Shown: positions 1 through 7,914, counted from the first letter of the stretch. The stretch is 48,233 bases of DNA from Prochlorococcus sp. AG-347-E23 (GCA_003281685.1 QCBH01000003.1:1-48233), one strand, 5' to 3'. Notes: generated by a model from the letters alone, not told the origin. Translations and numbers: made by a program.

Positions 1-148
1 AGCTTTGATTATCATCTTTGCTTAAAAGGAATTTTAATAGTTTTTTGAACAATGATAAACCTTTTTCAATTCTTTTTGGACCTAAAATTGAAAGCAAAAT
101 TACTAAAATTATGAATATTTCAGGCGAATTTAAACCTAATAGTTTCAT
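1..148 (-). CDS. TatA/Hcf106-like small membrane protein (partial, C-terminus off the window)
   Basis: About 49 codons of an ORF that begins at an ATG at 148 and runs off the left edge. It opens with a short N-terminus, then one hydrophobic segment (about residues 9-22) containing PEIFIILVILL, then a GPKR turn and a basic amphipathic stretch rich in Lys and Leu. This is the TatA/TatB/Hcf106 layout (PEI/L... GPK/R... amphipathic helix), so a role in or near the twin-arginine translocase is plausible. The C-terminus is missing and the similarity is short, so it could be another small membrane protein of the same shape. Confidence 0.55.
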   Translation of the reverse strand, partial: MKLLGLNSPEIFIILVILLSILGPKRIEKGLSLFKKLLKFLLSKDDNQS

Positions 149-195
149 AAAATTTTATATTCTATCTATATTTTAGTACATGCTAAAAATTTAAT

Positions 196-588
196 CTAAT
201 TATTCTCAAAAGTAGGTAAATATAGTTCCCTATTTGATGCGATTAAACCTTCTTCTTTAAAAAAAATCTCTAGGTCTTTTAGATCATTTATATCTACAAA
301 TTCACCACAATTATCTATGATATTATTATGAGTGAAATTCCATAAATCATCCAAATATTCGTCATCGTCAGGAAATGCTACAAATTTTAAATATGTATTA
401 TTCAAAGCATATTCACTAGCAAAATCAGAATCTAATCCTTCCATCTTAGCATCACAGAAAACCTTTGCAAATCTTTTGCCTACAGAAGTTTGAGCAGTCG
501 ATAAATCTAAATTACCTTGAGTTGCTTTTACATTTATTGGTGCAATAAAAATAATTATTGGGAGAAAAATTGATAATAATATGAACAA
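196..588 (-). CDS. Predicted exported protein of unknown function
   Basis: A protein of 130 aa that I do not recognise. Residues 1-22 form a hydrophobic signal peptide ending near VKA/T, so the mature protein (about 108 aa, acidic) is probably periplasmic or lumenal. Cysteines at about 45 and 93 could form a disulphide. The start is a TTG at 588, supported by an AAGGA Shine-Dalgarno-like stretch about 7 nt upstream on the minus strand; no ATG lies nearby in frame ahead of the hydrophobic segment. It is followed on the same strand by the TatA-like gene at the left edge. Confidence 0.6.
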   Translation of the reverse strand: MFILLSIFLPIIIFIAPINVKATQGNLDLSTAQTSVGKRFAKVFCDAKMEGLDSDFASEYALNNTYLKFVAFPDDDEYLDDLWNFTHNNIIDNCGEFVDINDLKDLEIFFKEEGLIASNRELYLPTFENN

Positions 589-758
589 AAAAATTTCCTT
601 ATTTAAATTTTTACTCTACATAAACTAGCAAAAAAATTAATCAATTAGGCCTATTTAAGTAAAAGCACTTATTATAAATTAAGAAATAAATAGAAAATAT
701 AAAATCAGCTCAACATCTGAATTTATAATAAAGAAAGATTAAATAAATTTCAAATTAT

Positions 759-1766
759 ATGTCTTCAAATATAAATCTAAAAGGAAGGGGAGTTAACAGG
801 ATAATTACGAGTAAGGTCATGCTATCGCCATTGGCAGGAGTAACAGATAACATTTTTAGGCGGCTTGTACGTAAATGGGCTCCAAACTCTTTACTTTTTA
901 CAGAAATGATAAATGCCACAAGTCTTAAAAAAGGCTTTGGAACGCAAAAAATCAATCAAATAGATTTAGAAGAAGGTCCAATTGGTGTACAAATATTTGA
1001 TAATAGGCCATATGCTGTTTCTGAAGCCGCGAAAAAAGCTGAGGACTCTGGAGCATTCTTAATTGATATAAATATGGGATGTCCAGTAAAAAAAATTGCA
1101 AAGAAAGGTGGAGGCAGTGCCTTAATTAAAGACCGAAAACTTGCTATAGAATTAGTCAAAAATGTTGTAAAAGCTGTTAGGGTTCCAGTAACTGTAAAAA
1201 CACGACTCGGATGGGATAGTAAAGAAGAAAATATAGAGGATTTCTTATTTAAACTTCAAGATGCGGGAGCAACTATGATCACACTTCATGGAAGAACTAG
1301 AAAGCAGGGTTTTTCAGGCAGGTCAGATTGGGAAATGATCGGGAGACTTAAAAAGTTGTTGGAAATTCCAGTAATTGCTAATGGAGATATCAAAAATCCA
1401 GATGACGCTCTTAATTGTTTAAAAAAAACAAATGCTGATGGTGTAATGATTGGACGAGGAATTTTAGGATCTCCATGGAAAATAGGAGAAATAGATTATG
1501 CCATTAGAGAAAATAAAAATTTTAAAGAACCAAATACAGAAGAAAAACTATATTTAATTATTGAGCATCTTGATGAATTAATAAAAGAAAAAGGAGATCA
1601 CGGCTTGCTAATTGCAAGGAAACATATCTCATGGACATGTAAAGACTTTAAAGGAGCATCCAATTTGAGAAATAACTTGATTAGAGCTGTTGATAAAAAT
1701 GAAGTTAAAAATTTAATAATTAAAATGATTAAAACTTTGAATAATGAAAAAAATAAATTAGCCTAA
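759..1766 (+). CDS. dus: tRNA-dihydrouridine synthase
   Basis: A 335-residue flavoenzyme that reduces specific uridines in tRNA to dihydrouridine using FMN and NADPH. The TIM-barrel N-terminus shows the family start LSPLAGVTDNIFRRL (about 22-36), followed by FTEM, and the catalytic segment DINMGCPVKK, where Cys108 is the expected proton donor. KTRLGW, LHGRTR and the FMN-phosphate motif VMIGRGILGSPW follow in the usual order. Length and motif order are complete, so it appears functional. Which of the D-loop positions it modifies cannot be read from sequence. The small DUF2470 gene begins 18 nt downstream and is probably co-transcribed. Confidence 0.95.
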   Translation: MSSNINLKGRGVNRIITSKVMLSPLAGVTDNIFRRLVRKWAPNSLLFTEMINATSLKKGFGTQKINQIDLEEGPIGVQIFDNRPYAVSEAAKKAEDSGAFLIDINMGCPVKKIAKKGGGSALIKDRKLAIELVKNVVKAVRVPVTVKTRLGWDSKEENIEDFLFKLQDAGATMITLHGRTRKQGFSGRSDWEMIGRLKKLLEIPVIANGDIKNPDDALNCLKKTNADGVMIGRGILGSPWKIGEIDYAIRENKNFKEPNTEEKLYLIIEHLDELIKEKGDHGLLIARKHISWTCKDFKGASNLRNNLIRAVDKNEVKNLIIKMIKTLNNEKNKLA

Positions 1767-1784
1767 AACAAATTTATTTTTTAA

Positions 1785-2039
1785 ATGAAAATTATTAGTA
1801 ATGAAACAAGTAAAAGAGTTTGTGATCATATGAACAATGATCACATTGATTCGGTTCACAAATATCTTATTCATTATGGAAAGATATCAAGATTTGAGAA
1901 TGCTTATATGGAAGAAATTACTAACAATTATATAAAAATCAATTACGATGGCCAGTCAGCAATTATCAATTTTAAAAATGAAATATCTGAAGAAGAAATT
2001 CATTCAACTTTAGTATCAATGATTAAAGAGATTAAATAA
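1785..2039 (+). CDS. DUF2470 domain protein (HugZ C-terminal-like)
   Basis: An 84-residue protein made almost wholly of a DUF2470 domain. It opens with the characteristic DHMNNDHIDSV block near residue 14, followed by an aromatic beta-rich half. Related domains form the C-terminal part of HugZ-type haem oxygenases and lie at the ends of pyridoxamine-5-phosphate-oxidase-like proteins in plants and cyanobacteria; the His-rich helix can contact haem. As a free-standing domain its role here is open. It follows dus by 18 nt and is likely in the same transcript. Confidence 0.75.
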   Translation: MKIISNETSKRVCDHMNNDHIDSVHKYLIHYGKISRFENAYMEEITNNYIKINYDGQSAIINFKNEISEEEIHSTLVSMIKEIK

Positions 2040-2042
2040 TAA

Positions 2043-2064
2043 ATATATATATATATATATATAT
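2043..2064. repeat. (AT)11 dinucleotide microsatellite
   Basis: An uninterrupted run of eleven AT units lies just after the DUF2470 stop codon at 2039 and before the stop of the converging IF2_N gene. It may act as a crude transcript end or simply be a slippage-prone tract. Confidence 0.9.
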
Positions 2065-2078
2065 TTATATTAAAAAAT

Positions 2079-2243
2079 CTAATTTTTATTTTCATAGTAA
2101 TCAGTTATCTTCTTACATTCTTCAAATGAAAGCACGCTTAATCTAGATGTGGCTTTTATTTTTAGAATTGCACAAACAGCTAATAGGTCGGAGCTATTAA
2201 CATTAAGTGCTTCCGAAAGCTCTAGAACCCTAAGACCCTTCAT
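2079..2243 (-). CDS. Stand-alone IF2_N-domain mini-protein
   Basis: A 54-residue ORF from ATG 2243 to TAG 2079. The line LRVLELSEALNVNSSDLLA and the continuation IKATSRLSVLS with a following EEC are a clear match to the IF2_N domain, the small helical domain repeated at the N-terminus of translation initiation factor IF-2. Here it stands alone with no GTPase attached. IF2_N domains are thought to be RNA- or protein-binding modules; whether this one touches ribosomes is inference. It lies upstream of the exported protein gene at 2525 on the opposite side of a 45-nt gap and in the same orientation. Confidence 0.75.
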   Translation of the reverse strand: MKGLRVLELSEALNVNSSDLLAVCAILKIKATSRLSVLSFEECKKITDYYENKN

Positions 2244-2288
2244 TAGTTTTAAAAAGAATCTTTTTCTAAATTTTCAATAACTTTGAAA

Positions 2289-2525
2289 TCAATGGGCTGC
2301 ATTTTTCCCTAAACCTGCAACGAATGGAAAAGTTTGTTCATCACCAAAAATATCTTCTGCTGAAGAGTTAGAAATATTAGTTTTTTTATTATCAGGCTTA
2401 ATTTCTTCAGTTTCATTAGAAATATTCTTTTTGAAGTTATTTTCAATTTCTTTTGCTGATAAATTATTCGTATTAGAAAATATTGAAAAAACTAATACAC
2501 ATAAAAACAAAATAATTCTTTTCAT
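2289..2525 (-). CDS. Predicted exported small protein, unknown function
   Basis: A 78-aa protein with a signal peptide at residues 1-24 (basic MKR, hydrophobic core, cut near LSA/K). The middle is a polar, low-complexity region rich in Asn, Lys and Glu. The C-terminal 20 residues are quite different, with FGDEQTFPFVAGLGKNAAH, and look like the conserved functional part. I know no function for it. Confidence 0.6.
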   Translation of the reverse strand: MKRIILFLCVLVFSIFSNTNNLSAKEIENNFKKNISNETEEIKPDNKKTNISNSSAEDIFGDEQTFPFVAGLGKNAAH

Positions 2526-2626
2526 AAAAAAAATTTATCTAATACTATTGTCATATGCCAATAAAGTTATTTAGAAAAACTAGTTAATTTTAAAACAATT
2601 CTAAATAAATCAAAATAAAAAAATAT

Positions 2627-2863
2627 TCATCTTCCCAACTTATTCCTATTTTTAAATCTAATTAAAAAATAAAGACCTAGTAACAAAAGAATTGCCAAGG
2701 AGTACTGATTAAGAAAAACATAAACTATATAGACGAGAAATGGGAATAAGCACGCCCTCTTGAAATTTAATTTCTGTTCTTTTGACATATTTTTCCAATT
2801 TAAATATTCTTCCCACTGAAAAATCTTCTTCATTTTTCTACTTCTATTTTTACGATTAAACAT
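2627..2863 (-). CDS. Small protein with two membrane segments, unknown function
   Basis: A 78-aa basic protein. Hydrophobic segments at about 42-53 and 57-68 form a probable hairpin in the membrane, with a basic cytoplasmic tail. The N-terminal 10 residues are very basic. An internal ATG at 2833 (MKKIFQWEEY...) is a credible alternative start and would give a 68-aa protein. No family is recognised. Confidence 0.55.
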   Translation of the reverse strand: MFNRKNRSRKMKKIFQWEEYLNWKNMSKEQKLNFKRACLFPFLVYIVYVFLNQYSLAILLLLGLYFLIRFKNRNKLGR

Positions 2864-2970
2864 AACTTTATAAATATAGTTTTGATGATTCTTATGTTAA
2901 TAAAAAAATTTAATCTACAATATCAAAATAAGTTTTTTTCATTGAATAAAAATAATTTTTAAATAAAAAG

Positions 2971-3390
2971 ATGAACTCAAAACCAGTTTGGAAAATAGAA
3001 AAAATTGTTTTACCTCAACATGCAGATCATGCAGGCGTAATGTGGCACGGTAAATATTTTAATTGGCTTGAAGAAAGCCGAATAAATGCACTTTCAGAAG
3101 TAGGTATAAGTTATTTCGAACTTACTAAAAATGACTTAGATTTACCTTTAATCAATACTTCAATAAAATATAAATCTCCTTTATTTCTTGGTGAAAAAAT
3201 AACAATCGAGAGTGAATTCAATATTGATAAAAGTCCTAAGATTAATGTAATTTCAAAATTTCTTAACGAAAAAAATGAAATCTTAACGATTGCTGAAGTC
3301 AATTTAGTCTTAATAAATAAACTGAATTTTTCTATAATAAAAAAAAGGCCAGATTTCCTATCAGAAGCCTTTAGTAAATTAAACGGTTGA
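2971..3390 (+). CDS. 4-hydroxybenzoyl-CoA-type acyl-CoA thioesterase (hot-dog fold)
   Basis: A 139-residue hot-dog fold thioesterase, expected to hydrolyse an acyl- or aryl-CoA in the cytoplasm. The active-site block QHADHAGVMWHGKYFNWLEE (about 15-34) fits the YbgC/FcbC pattern, in which the Asp is catalytic and the HxxYF helix follows. The remainder alternates beta strands as expected (INTSIKYKSPLFLGEKITIES). Length is normal for the family. The substrate is unknown; a role in quinone (DHNA-CoA) hydrolysis is possible, but the sequence differs from the cyanobacterial DHNA-CoA thioesterase that I know. Confidence 0.85.
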   Translation: MNSKPVWKIEKIVLPQHADHAGVMWHGKYFNWLEESRINALSEVGISYFELTKNDLDLPLINTSIKYKSPLFLGEKITIESEFNIDKSPKINVISKFLNEKNEILTIAEVNLVLINKLNFSIIKKRPDFLSEAFSKLNG

Positions 3391-3432
3391 AATTATTATC
3401 CGCCAATTGAACGATTTATTTAATTATCAATT

Positions 3433-3630
3433 ATGAATATATTTCAAGTTATTGATTCGTATCAATATGAAATGGAATCCAGATATCAAGAAAAATCAAT
3501 GCTTACAAATCTTTTTACAGAGCACAAATTCATAGGTTGGTTAGGATTGTTTATAATATTTTTCTCTATCTTTGCAATTTTTGTTTTTCAATTTCTTGAG
3601 TGGGAAAGTAATGACAATAATAAAAGTTAG
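3433..3630 (+). CDS. Single-span membrane protein, unknown function
   Basis: A 65-aa protein with a polar N-terminal half, one strongly hydrophobic segment at about 34-55 (WLGLFIIFFSIFAIFVFQFL) and a short acidic tail. It lies 42 nt after the thioesterase on the same strand. No family is recognised. Confidence 0.55.
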   Translation: MNIFQVIDSYQYEMESRYQEKSMLTNLFTEHKFIGWLGLFIIFFSIFAIFVFQFLEWESNDNNKS

Positions 3631-3670
3631 GAAGATTTAATGCTTATAATTCAACTGAAAGACAAAAAAA

Positions 3671-3922
3671 ATGGCTATCTACTTAAAAATAACTAACCCT
3701 ACAGAGGTTGTAAAAAAAAAGACCTCAAAATGGCTTACAGATATTACACCTGAAAGAATTGATAGAAAATTGGTCGAGGATGAAGTAATAAAAGGTATTA
3801 TCGAGCAATTAACATTAGAAGGTATAAAAGGAGAAATATCAGCAATTAATGGGTTTGAAGTAAATGAATCTTCAGTAATAACAAAAAATAATTTTGTTAT
3901 TAGAAAAACAAAAACTTTTTAG
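3671..3922 (+). CDS. Small soluble protein, unknown function
   Basis: An 83-aa soluble, charged protein without membrane segments. The pattern of VVKKKTSKWLTDITPERIDRK followed by EDEVIKGIIEQLTLEGIKGE suggests two helices and then beta strands. It lies 40 nt after the previous small gene and 20 nt before the nuclease gene, so all three may be one transcript. No family is recognised. Confidence 0.6.
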   Translation: MAIYLKITNPTEVVKKKTSKWLTDITPERIDRKLVEDEVIKGIIEQLTLEGIKGEISAINGFEVNESSVITKNNFVIRKTKTF

Positions 3923-3942
3923 ATCGAAAATAAAAATCTTTA

Positions 3943-4812
3943 ATGAAAATATTTTTTATTTTAATTATTTTTATCATTTTTTTAATTTCTTTAATTGTAA
4001 GGGATTATCAAATTAAAAAGAAAAAGTTTAAATTAAATAATGCCTTAAATTCCAATTTCTTTATTCAAACAATTAATAATTTAATAGAAGAAAACAAATA
4101 CAATTTGCTAGAGGAGAGGATCAGATTAAGGGAAATAGATGCTTACGGTAATGAGGATTATAAAAAATGGATTGGCAATCCCCCTCTCGATGAAAAAGCC
4201 ATTGAGAAAAATATATTTAATGGATCTAAGCGATTTAAAGAGGGAATACCATACTTCTGGGAAAAAATAATTTTAAAAAAATTTGGAAGTATAGAATTAT
4301 TTTTCGAAAAGTGGAGATCGTATTGTAATGAAAATCCTACTATTGATGATGAGATAATTGGATCTATTAGAAAGCTAGAGACTGAAGATTGGTTTGTATT
4401 CATAGCAAGTCAAATAGAGAAATCATGTTTAAACCTAATAGAAAAGAATTACTCAAGTAAAAACCAGGAAAACTACAAAAAAGGTATTAGATTTGAAAAT
4501 CATTGTATGGAAATTCTCAAACAAAATGGCTGGGAAGTAAAAGAAACCCCTAATACAGGAGATCAAGGGGTTGACTTAATTGCGTCAATAAATGATTTGA
4601 GAATATGTATTCAATGCAAAGATCATGAAAAAGCTATTGGAAATAAAGCAGTTCAGGAAATTTCAGCTGGTAAATTATTTTGGAAAGGTACACATGCAAT
4701 AATAGTTTCAAAATCTGGCTTTACAAAGTCTGCTCATCAACTAGCAAAATCAAACAAAGTGGAGCTAATCAATGAATATCAATTAAAAAATTTAGAAAAG
4801 TTTATTTTTTAA
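3943..4812 (+). CDS. Membrane-anchored Mrr-type (PD-(D/E)xK) restriction-endonuclease-like protein
   Basis: A 289-aa protein with an N-terminal membrane anchor (about residues 2-18) and a C-terminal nuclease-like domain (about 180-270) of the Mrr_cat family. The domain opens with the GIRFENHCMEILKQNGWEV helix and has the metal-site sequence GDQGVDLI (Asp211) followed by QCKDH (Gln224, Lys226), the D...QxK signature of Mrr. Mrr proteins cut modified foreign DNA, but membrane-tethered versions in cyanobacteria have no settled role; repair or DNA uptake defence are both inference. Residues 20-175 are a charged linker region of unknown fold. No partner methylase or DNA-recognition gene is adjacent. 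Confidence 0.8.
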   Translation: MKIFFILIIFIIFLISLIVRDYQIKKKKFKLNNALNSNFFIQTINNLIEENKYNLLEERIRLREIDAYGNEDYKKWIGNPPLDEKAIEKNIFNGSKRFKEGIPYFWEKIILKKFGSIELFFEKWRSYCNENPTIDDEIIGSIRKLETEDWFVFIASQIEKSCLNLIEKNYSSKNQENYKKGIRFENHCMEILKQNGWEVKETPNTGDQGVDLIASINDLRICIQCKDHEKAIGNKAVQEISAGKLFWKGTHAIIVSKSGFTKSAHQLAKSNKVELINEYQLKNLEKFIF

Positions 4813-4817
4813 ATAGT

Positions 4818-5222
4818 TTATATCAATTGTGTTAAGCCTTCTTTATAAAGCAAAAGTGTTGTAAAAATTCCTGATGCCCACATTAAACCTCTAGCTGTTG
4901 GGATATTAAATACATATGCACCAATATATAAAAAACGAAAAATAGGATGAATCAATGCTGCAATTATTGCAATATTAGAGTCAGTTAAAGTAATCAAACA
5001 TAGAAGACATGCGGGTGCATGTAGGGAAATACTTTCCCAACAATTTTGGTGACACCAAACTGCTCTTTTACCAAAAGAAGGTAATTTATCGAATAAAGCC
5101 CTTGGAGCAGACATATTTTCAACAGAATATCCCGCTTTAACTCTCCCTATAGTTAATGGAATAATTGATAATAAAACAACTCCAACTGATAGACAAAGAC
5201 TCCAGGCAAAAGCTACTTGCAT
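4818..5222 (-). CDS. MAPEG-family membrane protein
   Basis: A 134-aa protein with about four hydrophobic segments, matching the MAPEG family (membrane-associated proteins in eicosanoid and glutathione metabolism). The APRALFDKLPSFGKRAVWCHQNCWESI segment corresponds to the family's R/N-H-x-N-x-x-E core between helices 1 and 2, and HPIFRFLYIGAYV corresponds to the P-x-R-x-x-Y core later. In eukaryotes members use glutathione; the bacterial role is unclear. It converges with the Mrr-like gene, leaving 5 nt between stops. Confidence 0.8.
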   Translation of the reverse strand: MQVAFAWSLCLSVGVVLLSIIPLTIGRVKAGYSVENMSAPRALFDKLPSFGKRAVWCHQNCWESISLHAPACLLCLITLTDSNIAIIAALIHPIFRFLYIGAYVFNIPTARGLMWASGIFTTLLLYKEGLTQLI

Positions 5223-5340
5223 ATGATTTAAATAATATTATTAGCTTAATAATTGAAGCTCGTTATCGTGATAAATGAAAATTCATTACCATACATAAAA
5301 CTTTGCAAAAAATATTGTAATTTATATTAAAAAAACATTT

Positions 5341-5466
5341 ATGGATATTTCAAAGATAGTTTTAATTTTTGGCATAAGTTTTGTAATATATTTTGCTTTT
5401 CTGTTTTTAGGATTTTTTCTAAAGAATAAAAATCTAAAGGCACAGAATCTAAAAAAAGAAGAATAG
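5341..5466 (+). CDS. 41-aa single-span membrane peptide, unknown function
   Basis: A short ORF of 41 aa from ATG 5341. Residues 5-27 are strongly hydrophobic (IVLIFGISFVIYFAFLFLGF) and are followed by a Lys/Asn-rich tail, the typical shape of small thylakoid or plasma membrane subunits. I cannot name it. The 130 nt after it hold no ORF that I trust. Confidence 0.5.
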   Translation: MDISKIVLIFGISFVIYFAFLFLGFFLKNKNLKAQNLKKEE

Positions 5467-5597
5467 ATTATTAATCCTACGAAAATTTAATATCTTCTCG
5501 AAAATTTTATATCTTTTTGGATATATTTCATGGAAATAAAATTCGATCCTAATAATAATAAGGGATATTTGAAATTCAGTAAGACAGTTGCTGGTAT

Positions 5598-5891
5598 ATG
5601 AAAAAATTTTATAAATTTCTTAAAAGTTTTACATTTATATCACTTTGGCTTATTTTATCCTCATTTTTAACCCAATATTGGAATACCTTTCATTGGGAAT
5701 ATATTTACTTAAACTTCAGAATTTTATTTGATAAAGAATTTTGGTTCGTTGTAGAAAAAATTCTTTTAGGATTTGATATTGGTTACTGGTTAGAAGAAGC
5801 ACTAAAATTCTTAAGTTACGAAATCCCCAAAGAATCTTTTAAATATTTTCCAATTTATTTCGTATTAAAGTCTATTTGGATAAAGAATTAA
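5598..5891 (+). CDS. Hydrophobic, aromatic-rich protein, unknown function
   Basis: A 97-aa protein very rich in Phe, Trp and Tyr. Residues 9-26 look like a membrane span or signal anchor, and a second weakly hydrophobic stretch is near 50-70. It converges with the fibrillin gene, with only 9 nt between stops. No family is recognised. Confidence 0.5.
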   Translation: MKKFYKFLKSFTFISLWLILSSFLTQYWNTFHWEYIYLNFRILFDKEFWFVVEKILLGFDIGYWLEEALKFLSYEIPKESFKYFPIYFVLKSIWIKN

Positions 5892-5900
5892 TTTATATTT

Positions 5901-6443
5901 TTAATAGATTTTAATTAATGCCTTAAAATTCTTGAATAAAGTCGGTGAGTTTATTTTTCTTAAAACAAATAAAGTTCCTTTATCACCTCTGCAGATTCTA
6001 AGCTTATTACTTAAATAAGTTATCTCTAACCACCCTGATTGTTCATTATTTATTTTTTTCATAGCCTTTATATATTTTCTTCCAAATTTAGGACCTACAA
6101 GACCAGCATGTGTAAATTTGACCCCAATTTTTTTTTCATTCATGTAATGAAGTCTTATTAAAATACCAGTACCAATAATTGACTTTATTCCTCTAGGTTT
6201 AAGTAAATTAAGACCACTTAAATTAAAAGGATCAAGAATTTGAAGGTTATCAATAAAAGGAGAATATTTTAAAAAAGGACTATTAGAACTACTCCACCTA
6301 AGCTCCCAAACACCCTGTAAATCATTTCTATCTTTTCTAAAGGAAAAATTATGATCAATTTCAAGTTGTTCGGCAATAGTCTGTATACTCTCTGAATTTG
6401 GAGATTTATGAAGTAAATTTAATAAATCATTTTCGGATTCCAT
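5901..6443 (-). CDS. PAP/fibrillin family protein
   Basis: A 180-aa protein of the plastid-lipid-associated protein (PAP/fibrillin) family, lipocalin-like proteins that associate with thylakoids and lipid bodies. It shows the hallmark LQGVWELRWSSSNSPFLKYSPF block (about 42-63) and ends in a beta-rich region with LRICRGDKGTLFVLRK, the expected C-terminal D-x-G-x-x-F/Y-V-x-x strand. Cyanobacterial fibrillins are linked to photoprotection and quinone handling. A second member lies at 8872-9642. Confidence 0.8.
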   Translation of the reverse strand: MESENDLLNLLHKSPNSESIQTIAEQLEIDHNFSFRKDRNDLQGVWELRWSSSNSPFLKYSPFIDNLQILDPFNLSGLNLLKPRGIKSIIGTGILIRLHYMNEKKIGVKFTHAGLVGPKFGRKYIKAMKKINNEQSGWLEITYLSNKLRICRGDKGTLFVLRKINSPTLFKNFKALIKIY

Positions 6444-6521
6444 CTAATAACTGCTGAGTATATAGATAAGGATAAATACTCACCTCCATATGCTATATTC
6501 TACCCAGAATATGTTGATTTG

Positions 6522-6806
6522 ATGACAAAGAGCTATTGGTTAAAGAAAATTTCAATTCCAAATGCTGATTTATTTCTGGAATACATAAGGACAGTATTGC
6601 CTTGGATTAAATCTGTGGGAGGAGTAATAGTTAAAAGAGATTTGATACAAGAATCAACTTCAAATGAATGGGATGGAGGGCAGCTTGGATTAGTAATAGA
6701 ATTCGAATCAAAATTTGCTGCTAAAAAAGCATTTTATTCTGAAGTATTTCAAAAATATCTGCAGTCCAGAGATTTAATGGAACTGGTCACTATAAGTACT
6801 CTTTAA
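6522..6806 (+). CDS. DUF1330 family protein
   Basis: A protein of about 94 aa with a dimeric alpha-beta barrel (DUF1330/NIPSNAP-like) pattern: a first strand, a helix with ADLFLEYIRTVLPWIKSVGG, a strand with IVKRD, then LGLVIEFESKFAAKKAFYSEVFQKYL, where the family has VVLEFPSxxAAxAWYxSxEYQ. I start it at the ATG at 6522; a TTG directly before it (6519) is possible but less likely. An extended -10-like TGCTATATT lies at 6491-6499. Biochemical role unknown. Confidence 0.75.
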   Translation: MTKSYWLKKISIPNADLFLEYIRTVLPWIKSVGGVIVKRDLIQESTSNEWDGGQLGLVIEFESKFAAKKAFYSEVFQKYLQSRDLMELVTISTL

Positions 6807-6941
6807 AAAAATCAGCCAATAAAGACCTCACACAACCTTCATAAGTATTTATTACTATTAAATAATTTATGTAATATTTATAACTTCACTAGCAATAATG
6901 TATTTTGCAAAATTTGAGTGTAAAAGTAATTAGTTAATCAA

Positions 6942-7121
6942 ATGAACTACTCAACAGAAAAAGATGATTATTTGATGACAACTCCATATACAAAAAAAAT
7001 TCAGCAGAAATTTGAAAAGGTTAAATCTTTTTTAGAGCAAAATGGGTTTAATCCTTCATCAGAGAGCTTAATGCAAGATATAGTTAGTTCAGAAGAATAT
7101 ATTGCTAAAAATGGCTTATAA
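6942..7121 (+). CDS. 59-aa soluble protein, unknown function
   Basis: An ORF of 59 aa from ATG 6942 to TAA 7121. It is hydrophilic and predicted to be mostly helical (TKKIQQKFEKVKSFLEQNGF). The preceding 135 nt (6807-6941) contain nothing that I recognise. It converges with the Psb34-like gene, with four nt between stop codons. No family is recognised. Confidence 0.55.
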   Translation: MNYSTEKDDYLMTTPYTKKIQQKFEKVKSFLEQNGFNPSSESLMQDIVSSEEYIAKNGL

Positions 7122-7125
7122 AATT

Positions 7126-7305
7126 TCAGAATATATTAAGAGTCCTTAAATAATAAAAACCGCCTATTAGAAAAGGTAATAATATTCCAACAAATAAAAA
7201 AAACGATTTCTTTGATTCACCTTCTGATATGGGATTAATTTCTGGCTCAATTGCGAAACCATTCTGTCTACCACCGCTTTCGGTTGTATAACCTTTTTTA
7301 TTCAT
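7126..7305 (-). CDS. psb34: Psb34-like (ssl1498 family) photosystem II assembly protein
   Basis: A 59-aa ORF from ATG 7305 to TGA 7126. The N-terminal block GYTTESGGRQNGFAIEPEI matches the ssl1498/Psb34 signature (TTE.GGRLNNFA.EP), and one membrane span follows at about 35-52. Psb34 is a light-harvesting-like single-span protein that binds CP47-containing photosystem II assembly intermediates and competes with high-light-inducible proteins. The span lacks the full chlorophyll-binding ExxNxR motif, as is usual for the family. It is too short to be picked up by a 60-codon cut-off. Confidence 0.75.
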   Translation of the reverse strand: MNKKGYTTESGGRQNGFAIEPEINPISEGESKKSFFLFVGILLPFLIGGFYYLRTLNIF

Positions 7306-7390
7306 AAGAAAAATAATTTAAGCAGATTATCTCATGTAAAAAATTATTTAAAAAAATTTTTTACATTTAGAATTAAACTAATTTTGAGAT

Positions 7391-7525
7391 CTAATTATTG
7401 ATTTCAATCTGAGATTTCAATTTGGCAGCTTTTTTTAAAAGACCTACAACTTCCTTACGGCCAGTAGCATACTCAGCCCTATTGATTAACTCACTATATT
7501 TTTTTGTGATTTCTCTATGATTCAT
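7391..7525 (-). CDS. 44-aa basic soluble peptide, unknown function
   Basis: A short ORF from ATG 7525 to TAG 7391. It is lysine-rich and helical in appearance (HREITKKYSELINRAEYATG followed by RKEVVGLLKKAAKLK), with no membrane segment. Codon use looks like that of the neighbours. No family is recognised. Confidence 0.5.
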   Translation of the reverse strand: MNHREITKKYSELINRAEYATGRKEVVGLLKKAAKLKSQIEINN

Positions 7526-7611
7526 TTTTAGTATTAACTACATTAAATTATAAAGTTACAAAAAAAATTTTTTGTATAAAGGATATCAAAATAGAGTTTA
7601 GGTACCTTTAC

Positions 7612-7914
7612 CTAATTAAACCAACCTTTTTTCTTTGGTTTAATCTCTTCTTTAATGACTTCTTTTTTTATCCCAAATAATCCCTTTTTTTGGACTGGTA
7701 AATTCTCTTCAACAGGTTTAGATTTTCTGTTAAATAAGCCTTTTTTAGGTTCTTTTTTAATTGATTCTTTTATGTCGGAAATCTTTGTTTTTTTAAGATT
7801 TAATTTTGAATTTTTGGGTTTGCTATCTGCGAATAAAGTTTGATAAACAAAAAAACCAAAAACGGCAAAGAATCCTAATGCCTGAACTAAAGCAGTTCCA
7901 AGATTATCAAACAT
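7612..7914 (-). CDS. Membrane-anchored lysine-rich protein, unknown function
   Basis: A 100-aa protein with one N-terminal membrane span (about 8-27, VQALGFFAVFGFFVYQTLF) and a very basic tail holding three loosely repeated units, each with a KKGLF/W(G/N) core. The repeats suggest a surface that contacts an acidic partner or nucleic acid; this is inference. Its ATG directly follows the TAA of the upstream exported-protein gene, so the two are surely translated from one mRNA. Confidence 0.6.
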   Translation of the reverse strand: MFDNLGTALVQALGFFAVFGFFVYQTLFADSKPKNSKLNLKKTKISDIKESIKKEPKKGLFNRKSKPVEENLPVQKKGLFGIKKEVIKEEIKPKKKGWFN

